From the NCBI RefSeq assembly GCF_030463565.1, contig NC_134646.1, forward strand, positions 19,821,296-19,885,295: a stretch of DNA of 64,000 bases, given 5' to 3'. Made by a program: the position numbers and the translations under genes. The stretch is from Pelecanus crispus (taxonomy: Eukaryota; Chordata; Aves; Pelecaniformes; Pelecanidae). This document shows, piece after piece, positions 1-13,100 of the stretch (position 1 is its first letter; the number at the start of each line of letters is the position of its first letter). Below the pieces are notes generated by a model. The model made no database searches and was not told the origin of the DNA. It saw only the letters and a program-made list of their open reading frames with translations.

Positions 1-586
1 TCCCTTTTAGCAGGACTCAAATGCAAAGATATTTTGGTTTGGAAAGTACCTGTGTACTATCTGCTGAACCAGCAGCTCATGCACATGGAGCAGGTGCCCT
101 TAGTCCCCAGATTTGTCACCTCCTGGACAGGCCAGTCCCTGATCCTGCCCAGCACTGAGGACCAGGAGCCCAGCAGCCTGCGATACGAGGGAACTGTGCA
201 GAGGCACACTGAGCTTGGCTAGCCAGGAGGACAGACAGCCTGCTAGGTACAGGAGCACGGCAGCACGATTTTGGAAAGCCCCTGCTGTCCTTCCTTGCTT
301 ACGAGCTCTCTTTGGAAGGGAGGTGCTTTTTTGAAAATACACAGCAGGGATAATCACATCCAGATTTAGGAAATAACATTTTGCACATAATTCATACTGG
401 CTACCTAGACAGATTATTGGTTGAGCATGTAGCTATAAATTTGGCAGAATAAATGGCAAACTGTGGTTGGCATATGGATGCAAAGCAGGAAGCAAACTGC
501 AGCTATACATTAACTAGAGGAAAGGAAAGACTAAGAAACTGGGTTAATCAGCAGGCTCTGAAGCAAACAGTAAGAAGGGACAGCTG
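1..586. other. Intergenic, no gene seen
   Basis: I see no exon with convincing splice sites or family similarity here. The short open frames at 34-222 (plus) and 100-357 (minus) resemble no protein I recognise. SPP1, the next family member expected on this side by comparison with mammals, is not visible. Confidence 0.6.
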
Positions 587-590
587 ACAG

Positions 591-1101
591 TGATGTCTCA
601 AGTGACATAATGTCGAGGTCAGCTAGTAGAGAATGAAATTTACCCAAGGTCAAAATGTTAGATAAAGCAGAAACTTAGCACTCACAAAGAAATACTTGGG
701 CAGCAGAGCATGGAATTTGACGCAAACTGAAAGAGTATATGAACTTTAAATTTACTACGCTCATTTGCATGGAAAAAACACACCTCTGCCAAAATATTCC
801 CCCCTCCATGTGAAGACCCTTGCCCACTGGGCCTGCGCAGTGAAATTATGGAACATTGTGTCTTTCAATCAAGGTGAAGAGACTAAGAACCCATGATGGT
901 ACAATAAGCTAATATAAAGGAGCGATATATAGCAACAGAAGTATAAATATGTTAAAATATTACTGCAAGGGTATGCTAGCTTTGTGGAATTACCACCTAG
1001 CACCCAGCTCTGCGCAGACATGAAATAAAATTGATATCTCAACTCAGTGAGTGAATCGGATTATTGCACACCAGGTAACAAACTCCCTTTGTGAGACAAC
1101 A
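591..1101 (+). mobile_element. Solo LTR, class I (ERV1)-like endogenous retrovirus
   Basis: The 511-bp element starts TGATGTCTCA and ends TGAGACAACA. These ends are inverted repeats matching at 9 of 10 bases, with the retroviral TG...CA termini. It is flanked by a perfect 4-bp target duplication, ACAG, at 587-590 and 1102-1105. Inside are TATA-like motifs at 913-919 and 942-948 and an AATAAA signal at 1024-1029, in the order expected for U3-R-U5 on the plus strand. A 4-bp duplication is typical of class I (gamma-like) elements. No internal viral region or second LTR is present, so it is a solo LTR left by recombination. The class is inferred, not matched to a library. Confidence 0.8.
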
Positions 1102-1105
1102 ACAG

Positions 1106-4100
1106 GGCAACTAACTCTTGAGGAACATATGCAGCATCAGGGCTCTTTGCATTAGGAAGAACATTACCAGTCAATAAATAACAAGCCAGAACTGCCGGTT
1201 TGCTCACTGAGTCTTGTTTATCACAAAGAAGTCAAATGACTTCTCCTCACCCATGGAAAATGTGAATACAGAGGATGACAAGCAATTTTGGGAAGCAACA
1301 TCCGTTCTGTATGGAGAAACTTGATCTGCTATACCCAAAATAACTGATGTTGAAACACAGACTAAATCTCTTCTAAGCTATTGATTAGACAAAATGAGGA
1401 AGCACAACTGCTTGTTGGAGCTGTGTTGGTCTCACCTCAGGCAGCAGGGCAGTAACAGGGCGGGACACATGGGCTGAGCCAGACTGGAAATTGCAGATCT
1501 AAGGAAGCAGGATGTCAATAGGTAAATTTATGCCCTCAGCAGGCTGCTGAAAAGCATTTATTATGGCACCTGGGCCCTGAAGGAAGCACTATAGAAACTC
1601 TGGCACTTGTACCTTCATTGGCACTGATGTAGTCGCAGCCCACAGGAATTTGTTTTGTCTGAGCCCTGCCAGACCATGCTGTTGCCTGCATCCCTGACAC
1701 TTCCTACTGCACTACCCTAATAGTGCAGATAACTGCATTTTGACTCTGCTATGCTCCCTGGGTGTGCTAAACAGAGGAAAAGAAATAGTGTGGTGACTAC
1801 AGCAAAAACACAGAGCTGGCTGCAGGTCAGCATTCAGCTAGGAAAGCTGCTTAGATAAATTACTTCTGCAGAATGGGTTCTTCTATATTCACCTTTTGGA
1901 AAAAGAAGCTAACTTCCCCTGGGACAGGCTTTGGTACAGAGAGACACCCCAGTATTTGCTTCCATGCACAAGGTGGCTAGAATTTTACTGATTGAAAATT
2001 GGAGGCATAATTACATCCCAGGCTGAAAGTCTGATCAGAGCAGGCTTCCTGCAGCACTGCTTCACTTTAGCTCAGCCACAGCAATACGCACACACACAGA
2101 TGCACATATATACTAACATACCTATGCACATACAGTTAATATTTTAAATTCCCCTTTCTGCACCAAATGAAATTCTGGAGTTCTGAGTCACATGGAAGTA
2201 ACACAAAAAACCAAAAATCAACAGCAAAAGAGAGCACTGGACCACGGCAAATCCCAGTGAGACTAGTCTGAGTCCCCTGTTTCAGGCTTGAGTAAAGATG
2301 GAAAGAGGAAGGCTTAATTTAAAAAAATATTCATGGCCATGGACGCCTCCTTTGCCTCTGCCCCAGGCAAAGAAGCCAGGCTGACGCACTGGGCATTTTT
2401 AGGTATACCTTCCAATCTTCCAGATCAGTCGATTCATTCATCCTACCTCTTTGCTAGGTGGCTGCTATCATGAAAGGGAGCGGTGTAACACAGCGCCAGT
2501 CCCATTTGACTCAGATTCTTACAAGAGGAAATGCAGGACCGAGTCTCAGAGGAAGGACAAGAGGAGGTGGGCTGTCTAGGGAAGACTCACCATGGCTTTT
2601 TTTGGCCAGTGCCATGAGCATCATCTCTGGGATATAACACGGCTGCTTTTACAGGCAAGTTACAAGGCATGCTTGCTGGCTTGTCTGGGGTCTTAAGATG
2701 ATAGGAATAATGCAGATTTTCCAACAATAACTAAAAAAACCCAGTTGCATCAAAATAATAAGAAATGCAAACTACCTTGGCAAGATTATTTTGAAGTAGC
2801 CTTTCATTTAACTTCATGTCTACCATACCTGCCCTTCCCATGCTGATGTTATAGCATGTGACTTAAATAATTTTCAGCAAAAATAATATTCATTATGGCT
2901 CTGATCTTGCAAAGCTACTGTATGGACACAAGCTTTCTCTTATTGATCATACAGTTACCGGGTCCAGTTACTGGGTAAAGACTACTAATATATTTTAAAA
3001 AGGGGGGCAACTATAAGACTTGATGCAATAATAATTTGCCCATTTTGTTTATCAGGTCCTGGCTCAATACTGCCCACACATCAGACAAGGCATAGATGCC
3101 CAAGAGATACTAAAAATCTCACTCTGAACTCACAATTATGCTAGTATTTCTCTTAACACATTGATTTCCCATTATCATAAAGGAAAGCAAGGAACAATAC
3201 AGAGGCAAAATAGGGGAAAAAAAAAAATTAACCTGGCCAAGTAATTGCATTCTCTGGCTGCAGGTTTTAAATATCTTTCTTTAACAGGAAGTCTTCCCCA
3301 TAGACTTTAGTGGAAAACAGCTATGTTTGCACATACACAGATTGCACATTGGAGGTAGGGAAAGAAGGTGCTTTTTTTTATTACATGGGCTACACAGACA
3401 CTGCAAATTGAAGCTTAAGACAGCAGGGCTCTCCTGTTTCACCACGATATATCCTGCCAACAATTAGCCTGTCTGCTTGGACTGCTCTTCTTCCCTATCC
3501 CATCCCTGTGTAACAATTAAGGGGGGTGAAAGCAAGCCTGTGCACTCCCTTGTGACATGTAGCTGCTAGGGCTATCCAGGAGGTCCAGGTCAATACCCAG
3601 TAGATCTTTCCTGGAAAGCCAACAACATTTCCAGGCCTGAATTTGTAATACGGACAGACTAAGAGAGTCAATTACTACAGTGTACAGATGATAGATACCA
3701 GAGGGTGAGGATTTGTGGATTTCTAAAGCTAAACCAGACCATACTCTACTTTGACCCCCTGCACAAATCAGACTGAAGGACCAACTCCAGATACTACTGA
3801 GCCTAACAGCTTGCATTTAGCCAAATGCAGTAATTCCTCCTGAACTGGGATTATTGTGTGTTAAAACCATTTTCCATAAAGTCATACTGATGAGCGCTAA
3901 CTACACTGCCCATCTGTAACTCTAAGAATGAAATCATGCACAGACTTTCCCATTGTTTTTTTGTGGGCAAGAAATTATTCATGCCATTTACACAATCCAG
4001 CCATGTATAAACACAGCAGCCTGGCTCACAATTATCAGTTGCATTCCAGCCCCTCCAGTACTGGTATTAATAAGTTACATTCTGGTTTTAACAGAGATAA

Positions 4101-7100
4101 CTCTGATGGCAATGCTGGTGAAGGTTTTCCAGCACCCTTCTGCTCACAGCTGAGAAAGCCTCCACAGAGCACTGGCTTCTCGCCCTACTCCAGTTTCAAA
4201 CTTTGCTGCCCAAGAAGTCTTTGTTTTACTGTACGGCAAACAGGTCTGTGCCCTCTAGCGAAATGGGAGCTCCCCCAACTCCATTAGGCTGCATGCACAT
4301 CTCCTGGCTTTCTGGAAATAAGATTTCTCCTCTCCTAGTGATCAACTCTGAAAGACAGCAAGATGGTCAAAGTAGCTGAGCCACTGATGGAAAAGGGATT
4401 AGAAACACATAGGTAATAAAAAAACTTAGAAATTAGTTCTGGAAGTGACCAGTGACAGTATCTCTCCATTCCTCTCTCAATGCAATACAAACTCCCTGTT
4501 GTCCACTATCTTTTTATCCTCCTCCAAGTTTTTGTCATAGAAATCCAGAGGAACAACTTTTCTGGATTCGATGGAATTAAAGCAGAAGTGAGGGGGAAAT
4601 CCCCAAGTGGAGGATCCTTCCTGCCTGACACCTGTTCAGCACCTCTGTATGCAGGAAGCAATGTCACAGCTTTTCAGGTTACTCATCATGGTGTAACCCA
4701 ACTGCTCTGTGCCAGGTGCCCACCTCAGTGGGGTCTCACCCATGTACACGCTCCCTCTCACTGAGGGCCTCGTAGGGTCAGCATCTGTCATGCTGGGTCT
4801 ACCAACACTTCTGTATGTTGTCATCCTGCATGGCCTGTGCCCAGGAGGAGCAATTCTTTGTGCAGCTTATTCAGCTATTACTCTCCAGGAAATCTCTTCA
4901 TCAGCATAGACCCTACTCTAATGAGCAGCAAGGCAGAAATTAGGCTCTCCAGTGAAAACAGCTATTGGTTTATTTGTTTTTTTTATTTCAACATAGTAAT
5001 CTCCCTACAGAATGTTCTAGGAAAGCACAAGAGAAATGTTTCTTCTGTGAAATGTAATTAACATAGTTTTCTTCTTGTTGCAAAGTATAACTGCAAATAT
5101 AAACCGAAGCACAAGAATGGGGTTATTTTGGGCAATGGTTTGTGCATTTCAAAATATTGTGACGAGTTCGGTTTGTCAAACTGAAGACAGGGCAGACGTC
5201 TCTCTCCCTTCCTGTTTAAGCCAGTGGTCTGGGAAGGGCTGCCGTAACCTATAATGATGGTTAGCTTGCCAAAAGCAACTTGTTTCCCCCAATCTATAAA
5301 TGCAGCTTTCCGAAGATTGAACATATGCCACAACATGCACATGCTTTGTGATCCTGTTTGACATGGCAAACCCTGTTCCGATCTCAAGTAATACAAAAAC
5401 TTGCACAGAAATACTCAGTTCTGACAAACCTGATACATATACTTTCTCATACACAGCTCACACAAAGATGTGGAATATTCCTTCAAAGTCAAAGAAATGA
5501 GTCAAACTTTCCTCTGAAAAAGCATTTCCTAACCGTGGAAGAACTTGACCAAACATGGGACCATTTTCATGTTTCACTGTGTATTTGCAATTGCTCTTGA
5601 GGTGGCAAAGCATTTATACACATGTACAGCTGAGCCCCAGGAGTTATTGAGAGAAGCAAAGTGCAGCACGACGTGGCTGTATGGTCACAGCCCAGGAGAG
5701 CAGTGGTAAGGCACCTCCTGGCCAGAGGTCATTTACCCAGATGGGTAATTCCCTGCAATGTGTCCCCACATGCAAAACGTATAATCCAAGACGGAAACAG
5801 AGGACTGAAATAACAAATGGTTTACTTTCCTCTACTTTCCAAACAAGGTCAATCATTAAACAAAAATAAAAATTTATGTTCTGTTGGTGGAAAGCCTCAC
5901 TAGTATAAGTAGGTATAACACACTTACTGAACTTGTTTGTATCTGGGCTCAATAGTCATTATTATAAATTCTTCTGAGCCAACGTACCTTAAAAAGAGTA
6001 TCAGCTGCTTCCTATCTTATTTTCTTAAGTCATTGCAGGAATTTACAAGGAAATACTCTGGCTGCCATCCATAAGAAGAGACACTGCAGCACAAGCAGCA
6101 TGGCTGAATAAACCACTGGGCAAAAGCAGACAACAACATTGCACAAGCAAACTCCTCACATTGCACGTAGCTCAGGCAGAGTGAAACAAGGCTGGTCTGG
6201 CAGGGACCACATGGGAGCAATACCTGTTTGCCCGAGAGCTGCTCTCCCCTGACACTTGAACACGGGAGTGCACTGCTGTGGCCCTCTCTTCTCTCTGCAA
6301 AGCCTGTCCGGCTGTCCCTCTGTGCTGTCAGGGCCCAGGGGCTCCGGGCAGACTTGCACACCTTGGTGAGAAACATGCTGAGCCTTCAGCAGCAGCATCA
6401 CTGCCGCTGCCCAGGGTGGTGGCAAAGCGACCTAGGGACACCAAGGGGTGCTTCTCCCAACAGTCAAGGCATGTGTTAGAAGGCTATAGGAGTGCACGTG
6501 ACTAAGCAGAAGCAGTATATGCACATAGCATATATTTTTAAATTAATTTTCTACATATCAGAAGATATCTAGATATCTATCAGAAGGCATCCCCATGCTG
6601 CCTGGAAGAGGTTTGTTAAGATCTAAACCACATTTACCAAAACAAAAGGAGCAACACTGGTAAAAGAAAGGAAGGTGGAAAGAAGACTAAATATTTTGAT
6701 TTCCATGTAGTTGCACAAAGGCCACTGGACAAAACCTGAAGAGCTGCTTGAATCAAAATCCTGATGAAAGCCAGGAACCTGAAAGGTGTCCCCTCACATG
6801 TGTTTTACAATGTTTTGGCCCATTCGGGCTGGCAACTTACTCTGTTACAACACAACATCGACAGCTATGGCTCAGCAAAGGTTTTCCCAGACACCTGACA
6901 CTTCCAGCAAGCATTTAGTACTGGATTACTCTTCTAGCTGTGTTTGTGGAGCCTGTGACAGGTTTAGCCTTGCGTCAGGAGTAGATGCCAAGGACAGAGA
7001 TGCTGAGAATGTTTCTCTCCGCAGCCAATGCACACCCCTACCCTCCCGAAACACTGTCAGGGTGCTGCTGCAAGCAGCTACCCTCCTGCCCACCCCAAAT

Positions 7101-10100
7101 CTGGCTGGGCAAGTGCCAGCGAGCTGCGCACAGCCTGAGGCATCAGACGTATTTCACTCTTGCCTGCCAGCACAAACCTGCAAGGAAAATCCAGTCACAA
7201 GCACATAAGTCACTTCCTTCCTTAGCCACGCGCGCGAGGCACCAAATCGTAAACCAGCCACATCACTCGGCAAGGCTTCTAAGGTCCTGCTGCGTTTTGC
7301 ACTGACTCAAGCAGGGTGCTGACAGCAGAGGATGCATCTGTAACAACCAGGGCCATGGTGCCCCGGGTGGTCTTTGCCTGGCCAAGGGGATAACACAGGT
7401 GAGCAGGTCCGAGGAGAGTGGGGCTGCCACGCACAGCATGGATTTAGCAGTCATCTGACAGTGACAGTGATCACTGGGATTGCCACAGGATCACAATCAC
7501 AAGCATGTCTCCCCGTGGCTTGTCAGGGTGTACATAAAGGCTTGGAAGTTTCCTAAGGAAAAACAAGCAGGGAAAGGCACAGAAAATTTGTCAGGCAAAT
7601 CACAGAGCCAGCCAACTTGTGGGGAGGTGGTTTAAGTCAACCATTGCATGCATTTGCCAAGGTAAGTTCTGCCTCATGCACAGCACGTGAGGAGCTCTGC
7701 TTGCTCATGACCCCCCCATCCGCAGGCTCTGTTTCCTTGAAGCCTGTTGCAGGTACACATCTCTCAGACCAAACACCTGGCACACCTGCAGGCTTTGGAG
7801 AAACAACCTGACCATCAGGAGGACCTTGAGGTCCAAATTGCCCCTTCATATATGTATATCAAACACAAAGAAATACAAATCAATTATGAGCACCTCCAGA
7901 GATGTGACAGGCTGCTTTGTTTCAGTAACATGTAAAGCTTTTTAACTGGGATTTTCCAGAAGTCTTCCAGTGCCAGGCTGGTGGCTTATGAATCATGTTT
8001 TGTCTGTCACATCTGCAAGGTAAGTGTGTCAAATCATTCAGCAAAGGGGATTAAAGCTCTCTGTTGCTCACTCTAATGAGAACAGACTCCAGGCTGAGCA
8101 GTGCTTTACTCTCTTTAAAGAAAGAGTAAGATGCTCACACCAGCCACAGAACATCTCTCCAGTACAAGCTTTGCCTTCCTGGGGGTCTTTAGTGACAGCA
8201 CACCATTACAAGTCAAGAACAACCGCAAGTAGAAGTCTCTCTCAAGCACACAAACACTGAATATCCAGCAGTGTTAGGAAAACACGAGTAGCTATCAGCA
8301 GGTACTTGTATATGAACTGAATTTAATTATACCAGCACTTTGCTACCTACACCACAAACTACTTCCTTTATGGTTTCTGCAAGAAGTGGAGGTAAAAAGA
8401 GCACGCCATGCCACATACCTTGAGCAAAACCTTCCCCTCATGCCTGGCATGCTGACTGGTCACTGGCCCTGGCTAAGGGTCAGAGCCTGCGGCAGGCTCT
8501 GGAAATACGGATCCTACATGCGGAAAGGGTAAGAAACATGCAACACCCCCGTTCCCCTTCTGATGCAAGTCACAGCAAGGGATTGGTTAGCGACAGTGTA
8601 GGACCAAAGAGAAAGAAAACAAGTAAAATATCTCTTTTTTTTCCATTTGTTTCTCATCTCCTGGAAAAGCACATCACAGTAGCTGCTCTAGGTACTTGGG
8701 TTGTCACCTGTGCACAGACCCAGCTGTCCCACACTGAGCCATTTACAGCCTCAGGGCTTTATCTCCCCTTGAAAAGGTTAGCTTTTGACCTGTGCCCTTA
8801 CACTTCTTACATCTCTAAGCACTTCAAAACCTTCTCCGTGGTCCTCATGGCTATTGGAAATCTTCTGCAGGCTCTGAGAAGTAGAACAGCTGTTCTGAAA
8901 ACAGCCTGACAGAGCAAGTCCATGCCAGAACCCTGCATGGATCTGCCTCCTGCGCCCGGCATCCCTGGGAAAGGGCCCCCTTGCTTTCCCCTATACAGTG
9001 CCCTGGATAAGGCTCTGACATGAAGTTGTGTACTAGTCACTTTGTCCCTGACGGCGTGTTCTCTGAACAGGAGAGAAACCGAGGCTAATAACATCAGCTA
9101 CTGCTTGAGGCTTTTGTACCATGAAGCAGAAGTATTTTATTGCTGTCATTAAAAATCCGGAGATTTAATCTCACTGGTGTCCTAATGCATACCTTGTTAA
9201 CTTAATCTCATTTGCTAGTTAGTCATGAACTCTCAGACTGCATTCATGCCTTTAAACAAGCAGGACTTTCAGGGATGAAGTGTGGTGCATAGCTTGCTGC
9301 TGCCAAACCCAGCTAGTACCTTCCCCTCCCTTTAGGTGTGCCAGAGCAGACTGGCCAGACAGCACAACACAGGACAGCGCCTGCCCACAGAGCTCAGTCC
9401 CTGGGGCATTGGCGCCTTGGTTTCCCCACTTGAGAAGCGGATGCAGTGGCCATGGGTTGCGGCAGAAAGGATGAAAACTTCTCCCTTGCAGCAAAACTCT
9501 TCCGGATGACACGGACACCCCCCAGTTCACCTCCACATCCCTGAGTGGAGAAACACAAGCCCTCACCCCAACAAACACCTCCACCTACCAACTCAGGGGA
9601 GGTTTCGCTAGCTCTGAAACCCCAGGCCTGAGCAGTATTTGAGCGACATGGAGAAAGGGCCTGGTTTTGTTTTTCCAGTGACCTTAGCGATGCTCTACTC
9701 TTTTCTGGGGTCTGGCCTTTTGTTTTAAGTGGCCCTGAGCCAGGCAGCACTCATTAAGCAATAGCAAAACAGCTCTGGTCTAGCAGACTCCCTGTTAAAA
9801 TCTTACTCCTGGCTCAGCAAACAGGAAGCTAAAAATTAACTGCTTCCCTCGAGCACACCTCCACAAAAGCCCCTTTTGTAGGGCACACCAGTGAGGGCAG
9901 GCAGGACAACACAGGGATGGGGACGGGGGCAGGGGGAGCATCCAGGTCCTACAGAGAGGGGGCTGTGCAGGGTGGCAACAGGGAATGACAACATCCTCCT
10001 GAGCAGGGAGCTGGGAGAGGGCAAGAACACGTTAGACCTTGTGTATCACAGCATCTCACCTTAAACACACCCAGTACCCACCACAGCCATGGCTGGTGAC

Positions 10101-13100
10101 AAGGGAGAGGGCACCCAGGGGGGCAGAGATCACTTTTTCCCCAGGAGAAAGGCAGAGTTTCCTGCCACCCATTTCCAGGATGAGTTACTCATTGCTGGGA
10201 ACTGCTGTTCCCCAGTTCTTGCACAGCAAATCCCATCTTGCCCCCAGGCATGCGTCAGAGCTGGTTTCCAGCAACAGGCCAGGAGGCAGTAGGGCAGTCA
10301 CTGGGTCCAAACTAGGTGACGAAATCATCAGCTGCTCGCGACTCACATCAACTTGCTTCGGGCAATTGTCTTGGAGACCAGCATACCTGCCTGTTAGTGG
10401 TTTACATTCATAATACCTTAACGGCTGTGCATGGGAGCTGTCTGTGAAACCCAGGGAGCCTGTCCAGGGAAACCCAGCCCGAGAGGTCCCTCGTTATCTG
10501 CAGCACAAGCCTCCTCCTGCTAAGTGGAGACAGGACCTGTGCAAACTAACCTACAGGTCTTCAACATCTGACTTCTCTCATCACCAGAATAAGTTATTTA
10601 CTTTTTTACAGGTGACCATTTCACAGCAAGAACCATTCCTCTGCACTAATGGTCTTTATTCAGATGCATTAATAATAAACAAGAATAAAGGCAAAGATTT
10701 TCCAGGCAGCAAATGAGACTCCGAGGAGGTCTGCCAGGCCACAGCAGCGCTGGACCTCTTGAGTGTCCCCCACAGCCTTCCCCACAGCATCTTCCTTTCA
10801 CTCCTGTTTTGGCTCATTTCAAAAAGTAGAAGATGAAGCTTGGAAGCACAGAAGCAGCAGATACACTGAATAAATAGGAGACTATTTCACAAAACCGGTA
10901 TCTAAGGAATTTCATTAAGGACTCCCCTGACCTCTGTTTGACTGGGAATTTTGGGCAGTTGGAGCAAGAAGCCAGCACCCGTTTACTCAGGGTGGAGCGG
11001 AGGAGGCAAGCACTGACACAGGGCACAGCAGGGAATAATGAAACACCACGGTGGAAATGCATAGCAGAAAAGGCAAGGCTGGAGAAACAGGAGTGGAAAA
11101 AAGGCCTAAGGGAAAAAATGCAAACAGAGGAGAAAAGTCAGAGGGCTGGCAGGAGAGAAGGCTTGAAGCACAGGTAGTTGAGGAAACTGATCTGGAAAGG
11201 GGGGAGGGAAAGCAAAATAAGAAAGAGGAATCCACTCCCAAAGGCAGAGCTGGTTAGTCAGAGGCAGAGCTGAAGCAGAGGCAAAGAGCATGGCCCCGAG
11301 CCACCCTGTCCCCACCAGTACTATGCAGCCTTCCGCCCAAGTCTGTGGCAATGGTCCCTGATGGGGCAGGTCCACCAGCATCTATACTCCTGCATCAGCT
11401 CTGCTTTCATGAGCCTGATCATTTCATTATATATTATCCTCAGGGAGTCAACTTGCAAGCTCTGCCTCAGAGCTTGGTCTGATCTGCATAAAAAATTTAG
11501 AGTGTAAACTTAACTGCTGTTTGTGGCACAAATCTTGGTGCTCACACAGCACTCTGAATTTCTGTAGCTTACCTAAAGCTGTCCCCACTATGACTGGCAT
11601 ATACAGCGTACACTGTCAGCAGGACTCCACTCAAATACACTGCCAACGGCAACTATTTCATCCAATTTCTTCCAAGACGTTTTCCACACACACCGGCACC
11701 CTCCATCCTGCTCCTCTGCCATACGCCAGCAAACCCTGTGCTGGAGCATCACCTCATTTCTGCACGGGCTCTTGGGGACGTGCCACCTGCCAGCCCTCGT
11801 GGGTGCCCCCAGCTGCCCTCGCCTGCCTGCAGGGAGGCAGCCCAGCCCCACTTTGCTCTGGACACATCAGTGATCAGCACTTCACTGTCATTAATGTATG
11901 CATTCAGCTGTGCTAATAGAAAATAAACAGGAAAGAGTCAAAAGCCAGTGTGTTCCTCAGCTACGTGACTGATCCTGCCTGAGCATAAGCATCCCCTTTC
12001 TAGCCAAGTCTCTGTTTGCAGCCCTACAGATTCCACCCCCTCTTTACTTTCAGTTGAGCAAGATGCTTTTTACAGTGCTGTTTTGCACTGCTAAATCTTT
12101 GGCCTTCAAGAGTTAACACTCCAACTAAAAACATGTATTTAAGATTATTCCCAAAGCATGCTCTATAGCTCAGACACAAGTCAGGTGTTTAATTCAGGAA
12201 CTGGTAGCTGCAGGCGTGTCAACGCAGTATATTGCCGCCAGTGATGCTAACTCCTCTGTCCATAACTTTTGGCTATGGGTGGGGTAAGGCAGGTGACAGA
12301 AGTAGGAAGAGATGCTCCTCAGCAAGGATGTGAGATCATGACTTGACCAAACCAAACTGTGTTTAACATGTGATGGCCCATCCACATCATCACTTCCCGC
12401 AGCAGCACCACCTGGTCCCTGCCAGACAATCATTACATGCTTTTGTTAGATTTCTATATATGCTCGTTTCTGTAAATTTAAAGAGGACCTTCCCTTCCAG
12501 TAAATTATAGCTTTCTTTTGGCTTTCAGGCCAGTCTGCAGCTCATGTTTTCATACAGTCTGAGTTGCTCACATTTGGCTTTTCTGAGGCACTGACTGTGG
12601 AGAAGGTTAAGCAGTTCAGTGGTTGAGCTGCTGGTACAAAAACAAACCTACAGATTTCTGATCCAGAAAACACACCAAAACAACATGCTATAGAGGAACA
12701 GCCCAGCTGGAGCCAAGTATACGTGCTATCACATTACACACCCCCAATGTTTATTTACAAAGCAAGCCAAGCAGGACAGCCATCCCTCCAGGTTTCCTTA
12801 AACGTGTACTTTTCATGCCCAGAAATTGTCCTTGCATCAGGTTTTTGGTGGGAGGGGGGTGTAAACCGGTTGTGCATGCAGGACCTGTGGACAGCAGGCT
12901 TCTGCAGCACATGACCAAGAGGTGAAAGGCAGGTATGCATGGGAGGGCTTGTCCACAGCTGCTGTGGGCTCTGAGATACCTGACACAACAGTAGATTTTC
13001 TGCACCTGCACCATGGCTTTTCAGCCAGATAACACACCCATCATCCCACCCAGGTGACCTCAATTGTCACCACAGAAGAAAACACCTTCCCAGGGACTCT

